DNA of 64,000 nucleotides from Burkholderiaceae bacterium (GCA_031253955.1 JAIRVJ010000128.1:24714-88713); one strand, 5' to 3'; counted from the stretch's first letter, positions 54,689 through 63,803 are shown. Numbers and translations are program-made. The notes: generated from the sequence alone by a model not told the origin.

Positions 54689-55576
54689 TCAGCGCACAGG
54701 AATGTGATTGATGAACACCGGGTAATAGGCCTGCCCGTCACCTTGGTCCACGGCGCTTTGCAGTAATTGGCGCGTATGCGTCAGAATGGCAGCGTCCACG
54801 CCCGCGGCATCCGCCAACGCCGAGGCCAGCGAAACGTCCTTGAGCGCATAGGCGGCGGAAAAGCGCCCCGGCGGAAAATGGCGCGGCGCCAGAGCGCGGA
54901 TTCCGGCCACGTTCAACGCCTGACTGGCCGCCGAGCCGATGGCCAGCACATCGAGCAACTGCTTGCCGTCCATGCCGGCGCGCTCGCAAATGAGCAGCGC
55001 CTCCGACAGCGCGGCCACATTCATCATCAGCACCATGTTGTTGGCGATCTTGACGATCTGCCCGCAGCCCGTCTCGCCGCACAGCACCACATCGCTGCCC
55101 ATGCACTCCAGCAGGGGCCGCACCGCCGCGAAATCTTCCGCTGCGCCGCCCGCCATGATGAGCAGAGTGCCGTCGCGCGCCGCTTCGGGCATGCGCGCGA
55201 CGGGCGCGTCCAGAAATCGTACCCCCTGACCGGCCAGCTTGCCCGCCAGGGCGCGCGTGCGCGCCACGTCGCTGGTGCTGGTATCGACAATCAGCGTTGG
55301 CTTTTTGTTCCCTGATAACAGGCCTTCCGGCCCCAGGCAAACCTGCTCGACGTGGCCGATACTGGGCAGCGAGAGAAAAACCACGTTGGCATGTTCGGCT
55401 ACGTCCTTGGCAGATGCGCGCGCTTGCGCGCCGTCGCCCAGCACGCGCTGCACCGCCTGCGGCTGAAGGTCATACACGTGGATAGGCAAGCCAGCCTTGC
55501 GGCACAGATTGCGGCACATGTGCTCGCCCATGACGCCCAGACCAATGAAGCCCACCTGCTCGATAACTTGGATCAC
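54689..55576 (-). CDS. NAD(P)-dependent 3-hydroxyisobutyrate dehydrogenase family protein
   Basis: A 295-residue beta-hydroxyacid dehydrogenase. It has the Rossmann start VGFIGLGVMGEHMCRNL, substrate-binding DAPVARMPEAARDGTL (related to DAPVSGG) and a probable catalytic Lys in GCGQIVKIANNMVLMMN. GTG 55576 is chosen as start (normal family length); the open frame extends 51 codons upstream to an ATG at 55729 with unrelated sequence. It is the first gene of the leftward arm and an intact relative of the broken gene at 51285-52198. Confidence 0.9.
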   Translation of the reverse strand: MIQVIEQVGFIGLGVMGEHMCRNLCRKAGLPIHVYDLQPQAVQRVLGDGAQARASAKDVAEHANVVFLSLPSIGHVEQVCLGPEGLLSGNKKPTLIVDTSTSDVARTRALAGKLAGQGVRFLDAPVARMPEAARDGTLLIMAGGAAEDFAAVRPLLECMGSDVVLCGETGCGQIVKIANNMVLMMNVAALSEALLICERAGMDGKQLLDVLAIGSAASQALNVAGIRALAPRHFPPGRFSAAYALKDVSLASALADAAGVDAAILTHTRQLLQSAVDQGDGQAYYPVFINHIPVR

Positions 55577-55747
55577 TTCGACGTTCCCCCGGAAAACCAG
55601 ACGGCCCGCAGTGTGACAGACGGGGCACGCGCCTGGCGATCTCCATGCGCCACGAAACGTCCATATGTCGAGAAAAGCGGGCGGTTTCTGCGCGGGCATG
55701 GCGGCCTGCTTGTCTAATGCAGGCTCCAATGGGTGGATGAGTATGAG

Positions 55748-55856
55748 AACTATAACTTTAATAGCTTGTTGTCAGCGTATAATATTTATTTATTATATTT
55801 TTAACTTGAAAATACATACAATACATTGACATGAAGCTATCAATTTAATTGTTTTG
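55748..55856. repeat. AT-rich AATAGCT element, copy 9
   Basis: Begins AACTATAACTTTAATAGCTT and ends GACATGAAGCTATCAATTTAA, about 109 nt. It lies in the divergent region between the two arms of the 50-62 kb cluster, so it sits amid the promoters. It contains TATAATATTT near the left end and TTGACA (55826-55831) near the right. Confidence 0.8.
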
Positions 55857-56009
55857 TTAAATTCGTGCTTTTCCGGGGCATCCGTCATGCCCGGCAATTA
55901 AATCTCAACATATGGACAGTCCATAAAGGCCGCCGGATTGCCGCCGCCGCTCGAACCCCCTACGATCTGGCCGCACGGCACATCTTCCCAACATACCTTC
56001 GACAAAACC

Positions 56010-57260
56010 ATGCAATCCGACAGTGCACCAGGCCCGCTGCAAGGCATCCGGGTTCTCGATCTCACGCAGGGCAGCGAGCAGTACTGCGGCAAGATGTTCG
56101 CGCAGCTTGGCGCCGACGTGCTGCTGGTGGAACCGGTCGCCGGCTGCGCCCAGCGGCGCGAAGGGCCGTTTCTGGGCGGACATGCTCACCCGGAGATGAG
56201 CCTGGCCTTTGCCTACTTCAATCAGGGCAAGCGCGGCATGGCGCTGAATCTCGACCACGCGCAGGGCCAACAGGTGTTGCGCGCGCTGGCGCAACAGGCC
56301 GATCTGGTGATCGATGCCGAAAAGCCGGGCCGCATGAACGCGCGCGGATTGGGCGCCGATGCGCTGGCCAGGATCAACCCGGCGCTCGTCACGGTTAGCA
56401 TCACGCCCTTCGGGCAGGACGGCCCCTACGCGCAATACGAAGGCGACGATCTGACGCTGCTGGCTTTCGGCGGGCTGCTGTCGCTGGGCGGTTATCCCGG
56501 CCTGGCGCCTACCGCGCCCTACGGGCAGCAGGCGGTGCTGAGCGCGGCGCAGTTCGCTGCGGTTGCCGCGCTGATGGCGCTCTGGGAAGCCGAAGGCGCG
56601 GACGGCCCGCGCCAGGGGCAGCACATCGACATCTCGGTGCAAGAGAGCGTGGCGATGGCGCTGGAAAACGCGGCGCAGTTCGTCGAGCTGGAAGGCGCCG
56701 TGCGCAAGCGCAACGGCGGCCAGCAGCGTCAGGCGGGCACGGGCGTGTTTGCTTGCAGCGATGGAATGATCTACCTCATGGCCGGCGGCGTTGCCTCCAA
56801 CAAGTTCTGGAGCACATCGACCGAGTGGCTGGTGGAAGTGGGCGCGCCCGGCGCCGCCCAGTTGCGCGATCCGCGCTGGCTGGATCACGACTTTCTGGCC
56901 ACGGACGAGGCCAAGCGCATCTTCGCCGGTGTGTTCCTGCCCTACGCGGCCACCCGCACCAAGGCGCAGTTGTATGCCGAGGGCCAAAGCCGCCGCATTC
57001 CGATCTGTCCGGTCAGCACCATGGCGGATTTGCTGGTGAACCGCCAGCTTGCGTTCCGGCGCTTTTTCGAGCAGACCGCGCATCCCTACAGCGACCGTAC
57101 CTTGACCGTGCCGGGCGCGCCGTACCAGTTCTCCGCGTCGCCGTGGCGCCTGGGCCGCGCCGCGCCGCGCCTGGGCGAGCACACCGCCGAAGTGCTGGCT
57201 GCACTCGGTTTCGACGGCGAAAGCCAAGCCGTGCTGCTGCGCGAGGGAGTCATTGCATGA
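56010..57260 (+). CDS. CaiB/BaiF family (family III) CoA-transferase, subunit with catalytic Asp
   Basis: A 416-residue CoA-transferase. N-terminal LQGIRVLDLTQGSEQYCGKMFAQLGADVLLVEPVAG; in the segment GQDGPYAQYEGDDLTLLAFGG the catalytic Asp is most likely Asp147. ATG 56010 is preferred over the longer frame from 55938. The stop overlaps the next start (ATGA), tying it to a second, different CoA-transferase. Together they may form a hetero-oligomer. Confidence 0.92.
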   Translation: MQSDSAPGPLQGIRVLDLTQGSEQYCGKMFAQLGADVLLVEPVAGCAQRREGPFLGGHAHPEMSLAFAYFNQGKRGMALNLDHAQGQQVLRALAQQADLVIDAEKPGRMNARGLGADALARINPALVTVSITPFGQDGPYAQYEGDDLTLLAFGGLLSLGGYPGLAPTAPYGQQAVLSAAQFAAVAALMALWEAEGADGPRQGQHIDISVQESVAMALENAAQFVELEGAVRKRNGGQQRQAGTGVFACSDGMIYLMAGGVASNKFWSTSTEWLVEVGAPGAAQLRDPRWLDHDFLATDEAKRIFAGVFLPYAATRTKAQLYAEGQSRRIPICPVSTMADLLVNRQLAFRRFFEQTAHPYSDRTLTVPGAPYQFSASPWRLGRAAPRLGEHTAEVLAALGFDGESQAVLLREGVIA

Positions 57261-58480
57261 TGAACCACAAGTTTCCCCTAGCCGGCATCACAGTGGCCGA
57301 TTTCACCTGGATCGGCGCCGGCTCCTACACCACCAAAATCCTCGCCGATTTCGGCGCGGATGTCGTCAAGATCGAAAGCGCCGAGCGGCTGGATACCCTG
57401 CGCGACGCCAAGCCCTTCAAGGACGGCATTCGCGGCGTCAATCGCAGCGGTTACTTTGCCGACCGCAATTCCAGCAAGCGCAGCATCACGCTCAACATGA
57501 AAACGCCGGAAGGCCGCGCGCTGGCGCGCCGCCTGATAGAGCGCAGCGACGTGGTCGCCAACAATTTCACGCCCGGCGCCATGGAAAAGTTCGGTTTGGG
57601 GTACGCGGCGGTGCGGGAGTTCAAGCAGGACATCGTCTATATCTCGATGGCCATGCACGGCCAGACCGGGCCGGAGGCCAAATACCTGGGCTACGGCCTG
57701 ACGATGGGCGCCGTGACCGGCCTGCACTATCTGTGCGGCTTGCCGGACCGGGAACCGGCGGGCACCGGCACCAACTTTCCCGACCACGTGCCCAACCCGA
57801 CGCACGCCGCCTTTGCCATTCTGGCGGCGCTGCGGCACCGCCGCCGCACCGGGGAAGGGCAGTTCATCGACATGGCGCAGATCGAACCGACCATCGCGCT
57901 GCTCGGCCCCGCCATCATGGACTACACCGTCAACGGGCGCGTCGCCAACCGGGCCGGCAACCAGCACATCGCCGCCGCGCCGCATGGGGTTTACCCGGCG
58001 CGCGGCGAAGATCGCTGGATAGCAATTTCGGCGCCGGCCGACGCGGCATGGCACGCGCTGTTGCAAGAACTGGGCGACAGTGCACTGGCAAGCGATCCGC
58101 GCTTTGCCACCGGCGTTGCGCGCTGGCAGCATCACGCCGAACTCGATGCCGCATTGGCCCGCCACACGGCGCAATACGACGCGCTGGAACTCGCGCAACG
58201 CTTGCAGCGCCGCGGCATCGCCGCCGGTCCCGTGCAGGACGCGGCCGACGTGCTGCGCGACCCGCAACTGCAAGCGCGCGGCCATTGGGTGTATCAGGAG
58301 CACCCCGAAATGGGCCGTACGGTCTATAACGCGCTGCCGTTTCGCATGTCGCGCACGCCCGGCTATCCCCATCGCCCGGCGCCGCTGTTGGGCCAGCACA
58401 CCGAAGAAGTGCTGCGCGAGAAGCTGGCGCTGGACGCCGCCGGAATCGAATCGCTGCGCGCCTGCGGAGCGTTGCGATGA
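57257..58480 (+). CDS. CaiB/BaiF family CoA-transferase, partner lacking the catalytic Asp
   Basis: A 407-residue family III CoA-transferase-like protein (FPLAGITVADFTWIGAGSYTTKILADFGADVVKIES). In gap-free alignment with its two relatives in this window, the catalytic Asp column reads Gly147 (GQTGPEAKYLGYGLTMGAVTGL). This suggests a partner or structural subunit. It starts at ATG 57257, overlapping the upstream stop, and its own end overlaps the MmgE/PrpD start (ATGA at 58477-58480). Confidence 0.9.
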   Translation: MMNHKFPLAGITVADFTWIGAGSYTTKILADFGADVVKIESAERLDTLRDAKPFKDGIRGVNRSGYFADRNSSKRSITLNMKTPEGRALARRLIERSDVVANNFTPGAMEKFGLGYAAVREFKQDIVYISMAMHGQTGPEAKYLGYGLTMGAVTGLHYLCGLPDREPAGTGTNFPDHVPNPTHAAFAILAALRHRRRTGEGQFIDMAQIEPTIALLGPAIMDYTVNGRVANRAGNQHIAAAPHGVYPARGEDRWIAISAPADAAWHALLQELGDSALASDPRFATGVARWQHHAELDAALARHTAQYDALELAQRLQRRGIAAGPVQDAADVLRDPQLQARGHWVYQEHPEMGRTVYNALPFRMSRTPGYPHRPAPLLGQHTEEVLREKLALDAAGIESLRACGALR

Positions 58481-59835
58481 AGGCCGCCGAACGCATCGCC
58501 GGTTTTGCCTCCGGTTTCCAAGCGAAACACCTCACGCCCGAACTGGTGCAGGCCACCGGGCGCGCGCTGCTGGATACGTATGCCTGCGCTCTGGCCGGAC
58601 GCGGCGAAGAAGCCGCGCTGCTGGCGCTGCGCTATGCCCGCGCCGCCGGGCTGCCCGCGCCGGGCCGCGCCGCGCGCGTCTGGGCCACCGGCGAGAGCCT
58701 GCCGCTGGAAATGGCGGCGCTGTGCAACGGGGTGGCCGGCCATGTGCTCGATTACGACGACGTGACCTCGCCCATGCGCGGCCACCCCAGCGTCGCGCTG
58801 CTGCCCGCCCTGCTGGCTCTGGCCGAGGCCATGAACGCCGGCGGGGCCGAGCTGGTCTGCGCGTATGCCGCCGGCTTCGAGCTGATCTGCAAACTCTCCA
58901 AGGCCATTGCCGTGCGGCACTATGCGCGCGGCTGGCATTCCACGTCCAGCATCGGCACGCTGGGCGCGGCGCTGGCTTGCGCCCGCCTGCTGCGGCTGGA
59001 CGAGCGGCGCACTACGCATGCCATCGGCCTTGCCGTGGCGCAGGCGGCGGGCAGCCGGGCCAACTTCGGCACCCACGCCAAATCCTTTCAGGCCGGCCAA
59101 GCCAACGCCGCCGGGCTGCGCGCGGCCTTGCTGGCCGCCGAGGGGTTCGACGCGGCCCCCGGCGTGCTGGAAGATGCTTTCGGCTACCTCGATCTGTACG
59201 CCCATGGCGAGGCGCTCGCGCCGCACATCGAGGCCATCGGCGTGCAGCCGCTGGAACTGGCCGCCAGCGGTATCGAAGTCAAGAAATATCCGCTTTGCTA
59301 TGCCACCCACCGCGCCCTCGACGGCATTCTGGATTTACGCGCCGAGCATGGGTTGACGCTGGCCGGCGTGCGGGCCGTGCACGTGCGCGCCAGCGCCGGC
59401 GCGCTCACGCCCCTGATCCACGCGCGCCCGCAAACCGGGCTGGAAGCCAAGTTCAGCATGCAGTACGCGGTAACGGCAGCCCTGCTCGATGGCCAGGTGC
59501 GGCTGGCCAGCTTCACCGATGCGGCGGTGCGCCGGCCCGAAGCGCAAGCCTTTTTCGCCAGCGTGACCACCGACGACCAAACCGGCGGCCCCACTTTCCC
59601 CCGCTGGACCGAGCTTGACCTGACGCTGGGCAGCGGCGCGCACCTGACCCGGCGTGTCGATCTGCTGCGCGGCTCAGCGCAGGCACCGCTGTCGCTGGAC
59701 GAGTTGCGCGCCAAGGTGCAAGATTGTTTTGCCTGGGGCCAAGTGCGCGCCGATGTGGACGGCCTGATTGAAAGCGCGCTTGCCATTGACACCATCCCGG
59801 TGCGGCAGTGGCTGGCCGCCGCATCCGCTACTTGA
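58477..59835 (+). CDS. MmgE/PrpD family protein
   Basis: A 452-residue protein of the 2-methylcitrate dehydratase / cis-aconitate decarboxylase fold. It has NGVAGHVLDYDDVTSPMRGHPSVALLPALLALAE (residues about 88-122) and the later IEVKKYPLCYATHRALDGIL. Family members dehydrate, isomerise or decarboxylate polycarboxylic acids; the substrate here is unknown. Coupled to the CoA-transferase before it. Confidence 0.9.
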   Translation: MKAAERIAGFASGFQAKHLTPELVQATGRALLDTYACALAGRGEEAALLALRYARAAGLPAPGRAARVWATGESLPLEMAALCNGVAGHVLDYDDVTSPMRGHPSVALLPALLALAEAMNAGGAELVCAYAAGFELICKLSKAIAVRHYARGWHSTSSIGTLGAALACARLLRLDERRTTHAIGLAVAQAAGSRANFGTHAKSFQAGQANAAGLRAALLAAEGFDAAPGVLEDAFGYLDLYAHGEALAPHIEAIGVQPLELAASGIEVKKYPLCYATHRALDGILDLRAEHGLTLAGVRAVHVRASAGALTPLIHARPQTGLEAKFSMQYAVTAALLDGQVRLASFTDAAVRRPEAQAFFASVTTDDQTGGPTFPRWTELDLTLGSGAHLTRRVDLLRGSAQAPLSLDELRAKVQDCFAWGQVRADVDGLIESALAIDTIPVRQWLAAASAT

Positions 59836-59847
59836 GGAAACCGAGAC

Positions 59848-60624
59848 ATGCCCTTGCTTTACGAAACACGCGAAAGCGTTGCCATCATCACCCTGAACCG
59901 CCCCGAGGCCATGAACTCCATCGACCCCGAAACGCGGGCGGAGCTGCACGCGGCCTGGCAGCGCGCGGCGCATGATGAGGCGGTGCGCTGCGTGGTGCTG
60001 ACCGGCGCAGGCGAGAAGGCTTTTTGCACCGGTTCGGATCTGAAAAAAACCATGCCGCCCAAAGAGAGCGCGGCGCAACTCACCTTCGGGCAGGCGCAAT
60101 CGAACCATTTGCTCGCCGGCATGGAGATGGACAAACCGATCCTCTGCGCCGTCAACGGCTACGCCATGGGCGGCGGCATGGAACTGGCGCTGGCCTGCGA
60201 TGTGCGCATTGCTTCCGAAAACGCGCAATTCGCGCTGTCCGAAGTGCGCATCGGCAGCATTCCGGGAGCGGGCGGAACGCAGCACCTGCCGCGCCTGATC
60301 GGCCGCGGCGACGCCATGCTGATGCTGCTGACGGGCGACCGCATCGACGCGCAAGAGGCACTGCGCATCGGCCTGGTCAGCAAGGTGACGCCGCCCGCGC
60401 AGTTGCTGGAAACGGCGCTGGCCATCGCCGCGCGGATCGCGCAAAACGCTCCCCTGTCGGTGCGAGCGGTTAAGCGGCTGGTGCGCGAGGGCGCTGCGTT
60501 GCCGCTGCCGCAGGCGCTGGCGATGGAAAGTTATGTGTTCAGTATGCTGCGGGACACCGAAGACCGCCTCGAGGGCCGCCGCGCATTCCAGGAAAAACGC
60601 GCGCCCGTCTATCGTGGCCGCTGA
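59848..60624 (+). CDS. Enoyl-CoA hydratase/isomerase family protein
   Basis: A 258-residue crotonase. Oxyanion segments FCTGSDLKKTMP and GYAMGGGMELALACD; SEVRIGSIPGAGGTQHLPRLIG follows, containing the usual catalytic Glu region. It ends EKRAPVYRGR. It begins 12 nt after the MmgE/PrpD gene; AGGAAACCGAG is a plausible ribosome site. Confidence 0.93.
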   Translation: MPLLYETRESVAIITLNRPEAMNSIDPETRAELHAAWQRAAHDEAVRCVVLTGAGEKAFCTGSDLKKTMPPKESAAQLTFGQAQSNHLLAGMEMDKPILCAVNGYAMGGGMELALACDVRIASENAQFALSEVRIGSIPGAGGTQHLPRLIGRGDAMLMLLTGDRIDAQEALRIGLVSKVTPPAQLLETALAIAARIAQNAPLSVRAVKRLVREGAALPLPQALAMESYVFSMLRDTEDRLEGRRAFQEKRAPVYRGR

Positions 60625-60635
60625 ACCAAGGAGAA

Positions 60636-61787
60636 ATGATGACCACATCCCTGAAAGACAAAATCGCCATCGTCGGCGTGGGTGCCACGGCGCAGGGCAA
60701 GCTGCCAGGCTCCACGCCCGTCACGCTGGGCACGCAAGCCTTCAAGCGGGCGCTGGATGATGCGGGTTTGAAAAAAAACCAGATCGACGGCCTGCTCACC
60801 ATGCCCGGCACCACGTCGCCCGAAGGTTCGCTCAACTACCTGCGCATGGGCGAAACCCTGGGTATCGATCCCAAATACACCGGCAGCATGACCATGGGCG
60901 GCGGCACTTGCGGCGCGCTGATCCAAAACGCCGCTTTGGCCATCGAGGCGGGCATGGCCGACTACGTGGCCTGCGTCTTCGCCGACACGGCGCGCACCGG
61001 CAATTACCGCTTTGGCCGCGCCTCCGGCTGGGGCGATTCGTGGGGCATCTGGGGCATGTTCGGCGCCGCCGCCAACAGCGCCATTGCCGCCAGCCGCCAC
61101 ATGGCGCTGTACGGCACCACCAGCCGTCATCTGGGCAACGTCGCCGTGGCCTGCCGCAAGCACGCTTGCCTGAACCCTAACGCCGTGATGCGCGAGCGCA
61201 TCACCATCGAGGATCACCAGAACTCGCGCTACGTGGTGGAACCCTTCCACCTGCTCGATTGCTGCCTGATCAGCGACGGTGGCGTCTGCCTGATCCTTAC
61301 CTCCGCCGAGCGCGCCAGGGACTTGAAGCACAAGCCGGTGCTGATCTCCGGTTTCGGCCAAGCCTACACCACGCAAAACATGGAACGCGAAAACTGGTGG
61401 TACGTGCCGCACCAGAAAGACGCGCTGGATCGCGCCTACCGCATGGCCGGCCTGGGACCCAAGGATATCGATGTGGCCCAGCTTTACGACAACTTCACCA
61501 TGAGCGTGCTCCTGTGGCTGGAGCACGCCGGTTTTTGCGGCGTGGGCGAAGCCGGCCCCTTCACCGAAGGCGGACGTATTGAGCTGGGCGGCCAGTTGCC
61601 GGTGAACACTGCTGGCGGTAACCTGTCGGAGTCGTACATGGAAGGCTGGCTGCACGCCGTCGAAGGCGTGCGCCAGATGCGCGGCGAATGCGGCGAGCGC
61701 CAGGTGCAGGGCGTGCAAACTTGCCTGGTCACCGGCCGCGGCATGACGCTCAACTGCGCCAACGCCATGATCTTGCGCGCTGCCTGA
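60636..61787 (+). CDS. Thiolase-like protein (SCP2/Ltp2-type) without the nucleophilic cysteine
   Basis: A 383-residue thiolase-fold protein. N-terminal DKIAIVGVGATAQGKLPGSTP; the segment that holds the active-site Cys in true thiolases is Gly-rich here (SMTMGGGTCGALIQNAALAI), and counting back from the following helix puts Gly, not Cys, at the nucleophile position. The C-terminal part has QLYDNFTMSVLLWLEHAGFC and GGQLPVNTAGGNLSESYMEG, with the His/Asn elements of the family. Members of this group act with DUF35 proteins, some as retro-aldolases. The DUF35 gene follows after 14 nt. AAGGAG precedes the start. Confidence 0.88.
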   Translation: MMTTSLKDKIAIVGVGATAQGKLPGSTPVTLGTQAFKRALDDAGLKKNQIDGLLTMPGTTSPEGSLNYLRMGETLGIDPKYTGSMTMGGGTCGALIQNAALAIEAGMADYVACVFADTARTGNYRFGRASGWGDSWGIWGMFGAAANSAIAASRHMALYGTTSRHLGNVAVACRKHACLNPNAVMRERITIEDHQNSRYVVEPFHLLDCCLISDGGVCLILTSAERARDLKHKPVLISGFGQAYTTQNMERENWWYVPHQKDALDRAYRMAGLGPKDIDVAQLYDNFTMSVLLWLEHAGFCGVGEAGPFTEGGRIELGGQLPVNTAGGNLSESYMEGWLHAVEGVRQMRGECGERQVQGVQTCLVTGRGMTLNCANAMILRAA

Positions 61788-61801
61788 AAGGAGAACGGAA
61801 C

Positions 61802-62221
61802 ATGAGTGAAAACCAGACCTACGAAAAGCCGTTGCCCACGCTCGACGAAAGCAACCAACCCTTCTGGGCCGCCGCGCGCGAAGGCAAACTGGCGCTGCAA
61901 TACTGCGCCGCTTGCGGCAAGCCCCGCTACCCGATCAACCACGTGTGCCCGCACTGCCTGTCGGACCAATTCGCGTGGAAGGCCGTCTCCGGGTGCGGCA
62001 CGGTCTATTCCAGCATCGTCTTCCATCAGGTCTATCACCAGGCCTTCGCCGGGGACGTGCCCTACAACGTCTCTCTGATCCAGTTGGACGAGGGGCCGCG
62101 CATGTTCAGCAACGTGGTCGGCGTTGCGCCCTCGCAAGTCAAGGTGGGCGACAAGGTGCGCGTCGTGTTCGACCCGGTCACGCCGGAAATTTCCATTCCC
62201 CGGTTTCAGCGCGCCGGCTGA
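61802..62221 (+). CDS. DUF35 OB-fold / zinc-ribbon acyl-CoA-associated protein
   Basis: A 139-residue protein: N-terminal helix, zinc ribbon C-x2-C-x11-C-x2-C (YCAACGKPRYPINHVCPHCLS), then an OB fold (GCGTVYSSIVFHQVYHQAF, VGDKVRVVFDPV). Such proteins bind acyl-CoA and partner with thiolase-like enzymes. GGAG lies 7-10 nt before ATG 61802. It is the last gene of the rightward arm. Confidence 0.92.
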   Translation: MSENQTYEKPLPTLDESNQPFWAAAREGKLALQYCAACGKPRYPINHVCPHCLSDQFAWKAVSGCGTVYSSIVFHQVYHQAFAGDVPYNVSLIQLDEGPRMFSNVVGVAPSQVKVGDKVRVVFDPVTPEISIPRFQRAG

Positions 62222-62231
62222 TTCTTCTTGC

Positions 62232-62257
62232 CCCCTCTCCCACTTGCGGGAGAGGGG
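62232..62257. repeat. CCCTCTCCC hairpin after the DUF35 gene
   Basis: CCCCTCTCCCACTTGCGGGAGAGGGG can fold into a 10-12-bp stem. It corresponds to the second hairpin of the 51-nt repeat family without the first. Lying 10 nt after the stop codon and followed by AAAA only, it could end transcription weakly. Confidence 0.7.
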
Positions 62258-62322
62258 AAAACCTTGTCATTCACGCTTGCGCGGAAATAACGAAAGAAAA
62301 GTTGCGTGAAAGAGGAAAAGAT

Positions 62323-62426
62323 AGAAAATTCATAGCTATATACGAATGTGTTACATAATTTTTAAATATATTTATTCATAAAAAATAGACTATAACAAGG
62401 TATCAAGCTATTAATTTAGTAGTTTT
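62323..62426. repeat. AT-rich AATAGCT element, copy 10
   Basis: Begins AGAAAATTCATAGCTATATA and ends GGTATCAAGCTATTAATTTAG, about 104 nt, just upstream of rarA. Confidence 0.75.
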
Positions 62427-62462
62427 GCCGCGCCGGGGTGAGGAGAAAGACGCCCCCAACCC

Positions 62463-63803
62463 GTGGACAATGCACGCATGGCGCGCGCTGACTCTTCATC
62501 TGCTGCTTCCCATGTTCCGGGGCATGTGCCGCTGGCTGAGCGGTTGCGCCCGCGCACGCTGGCGGAGGTGGTGGGGCAGCAGCATTTGCTGGGCGCGGGG
62601 ATGTCGCTGCGCATCGCGTTCGAATCGGGGCAGCCGCACAGTTGCATTTTGTGGGGGCCGCCGGGCACGGGCAAGACCACCATTGCGCGGCTGATGGCGG
62701 GGGCGTTCGACGCACAGTTCATCCCCATCAGCGCGGTGCTGGGCGGCGTAAAGGACATCCGCGATGCGGTGGAGCGCGCCGAAAGCGCACGCGATGGCCT
62801 GGCCCGGCAGGACACCATCGTATTCGTCGATGAAGTGCACCGCTTCAACAAAAGCCAGCAGGACGCCTTTTTGCCGCACGTGGAAAGCGGCCTCTTCACC
62901 TTCATCGGCGCGACCACCGAGAACCCCTCGTTCGAGGTCAACTCCGCCCTGCTTTCGCGCGCCACGGTGTACGTGCTGGAGCCGCTTTCAAGCGCCGATT
63001 TGCGGCAACTCCTGGATCGCGCGATGGCGCAAGCGCCGCACTCGATGAGCATCGCCGAAGACGCCGCTGAGCGCCTGGTGGCCTATGCCGACGGCGACGC
63101 CCGGCGCTTGCTCAACACGCTGGAAACCCTCTTTATCTCCGCCCGGGCCGAGCAGCGCGATTCCGTTACCGATGAATGGCTGCTGCACGTGCTGGGCGAG
63201 CGCCTGCGCCGCTACGACAAGGGCGGTGAACAGTTCTACGACACCATCAGCGCGCTGCACAAATCGGTGCGCGGCAGCGACCCTCATGCCGCGTTGTACT
63301 GGTTCGTGCGGATGCTTGACGGCGGGGCCGATCCGCGTTATCTGGCACGCCGCATGATCCGCATGGCCAGCGAAGACATCGGTCTGGCCGACCCGCGCGC
63401 GCTGCGCCTGGCGCTAGACGCCGCCGAAGTCTATGAGCGCCTGGGCAGCCCTGAGGGCGAACTGGCGCTGGCCGAATGCCTCGTTTATCTGGCCGTCGCG
63501 CCCAAAAGCAACGCCGTGTACAAGGCGTTTGGCGCGGCGCGCGCGTTCGTCAAGAACGACACCACCCGCCCCGTGCCGCTGCGTCTGCGCAACGCGCCCA
63601 CCAAGCTGATGCAGCAACTCGATTACGGCAAAAATTACCGCTACGCGCACGACGAGGAAGACGCCTTTGCCGCCGGCGAGCGTTACTTTCCCGACGACAT
63701 GCCCGATCAGCACTTTTACCGCCCCGCGCCGCGCGGGCTGGAAATCAAGATCGGCGAAAAGCTTGCCGAACTGCGGCGGCGCAACGCGCAGGCCCAGGAG
63801 TAA
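62463..63803 (+). CDS. rarA: Replication-associated recombination protein A (RarA/MgsA AAA+ ATPase)
   Basis: A 446-residue clamp-loader-like ATPase that acts at stalled replication forks. Walker A is GPPGTGKTT, Walker B VFVDEVHRFNKSQQD, sensor 1 FIGATTENPSFEVN; the C-terminal tetramerisation domain has SDPHAALYWFVRMLDGGADPRYLARRMIRMASEDIGLADP. GTG 62463 is the first start; ATG 62478 is equally possible. Followed after 85 nt by a transposase start. Confidence 0.95.
   Translation: MDNARMARADSSSAASHVPGHVPLAERLRPRTLAEVVGQQHLLGAGMSLRIAFESGQPHSCILWGPPGTGKTTIARLMAGAFDAQFIPISAVLGGVKDIRDAVERAESARDGLARQDTIVFVDEVHRFNKSQQDAFLPHVESGLFTFIGATTENPSFEVNSALLSRATVYVLEPLSSADLRQLLDRAMAQAPHSMSIAEDAAERLVAYADGDARRLLNTLETLFISARAEQRDSVTDEWLLHVLGERLRRYDKGGEQFYDTISALHKSVRGSDPHAALYWFVRMLDGGADPRYLARRMIRMASEDIGLADPRALRLALDAAEVYERLGSPEGELALAECLVYLAVAPKSNAVYKAFGAARAFVKNDTTRPVPLRLRNAPTKLMQQLDYGKNYRYAHDEEDAFAAGERYFPDDMPDQHFYRPAPRGLEIKIGEKLAELRRRNAQAQE

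Noticed and set aside
55577..55729. 51-codon N-terminal extension of the HIBADH-like gene
   Set aside because: The extra residues have no similarity to the family, and GTG 55576 gives the normal start immediately before the Rossmann motif.
50259..62221. Cluster considered as a mobile island
   Set aside because: No integrase, tRNA junction or IS at its borders, and its base composition looks like that of the neighbouring genes by eye.
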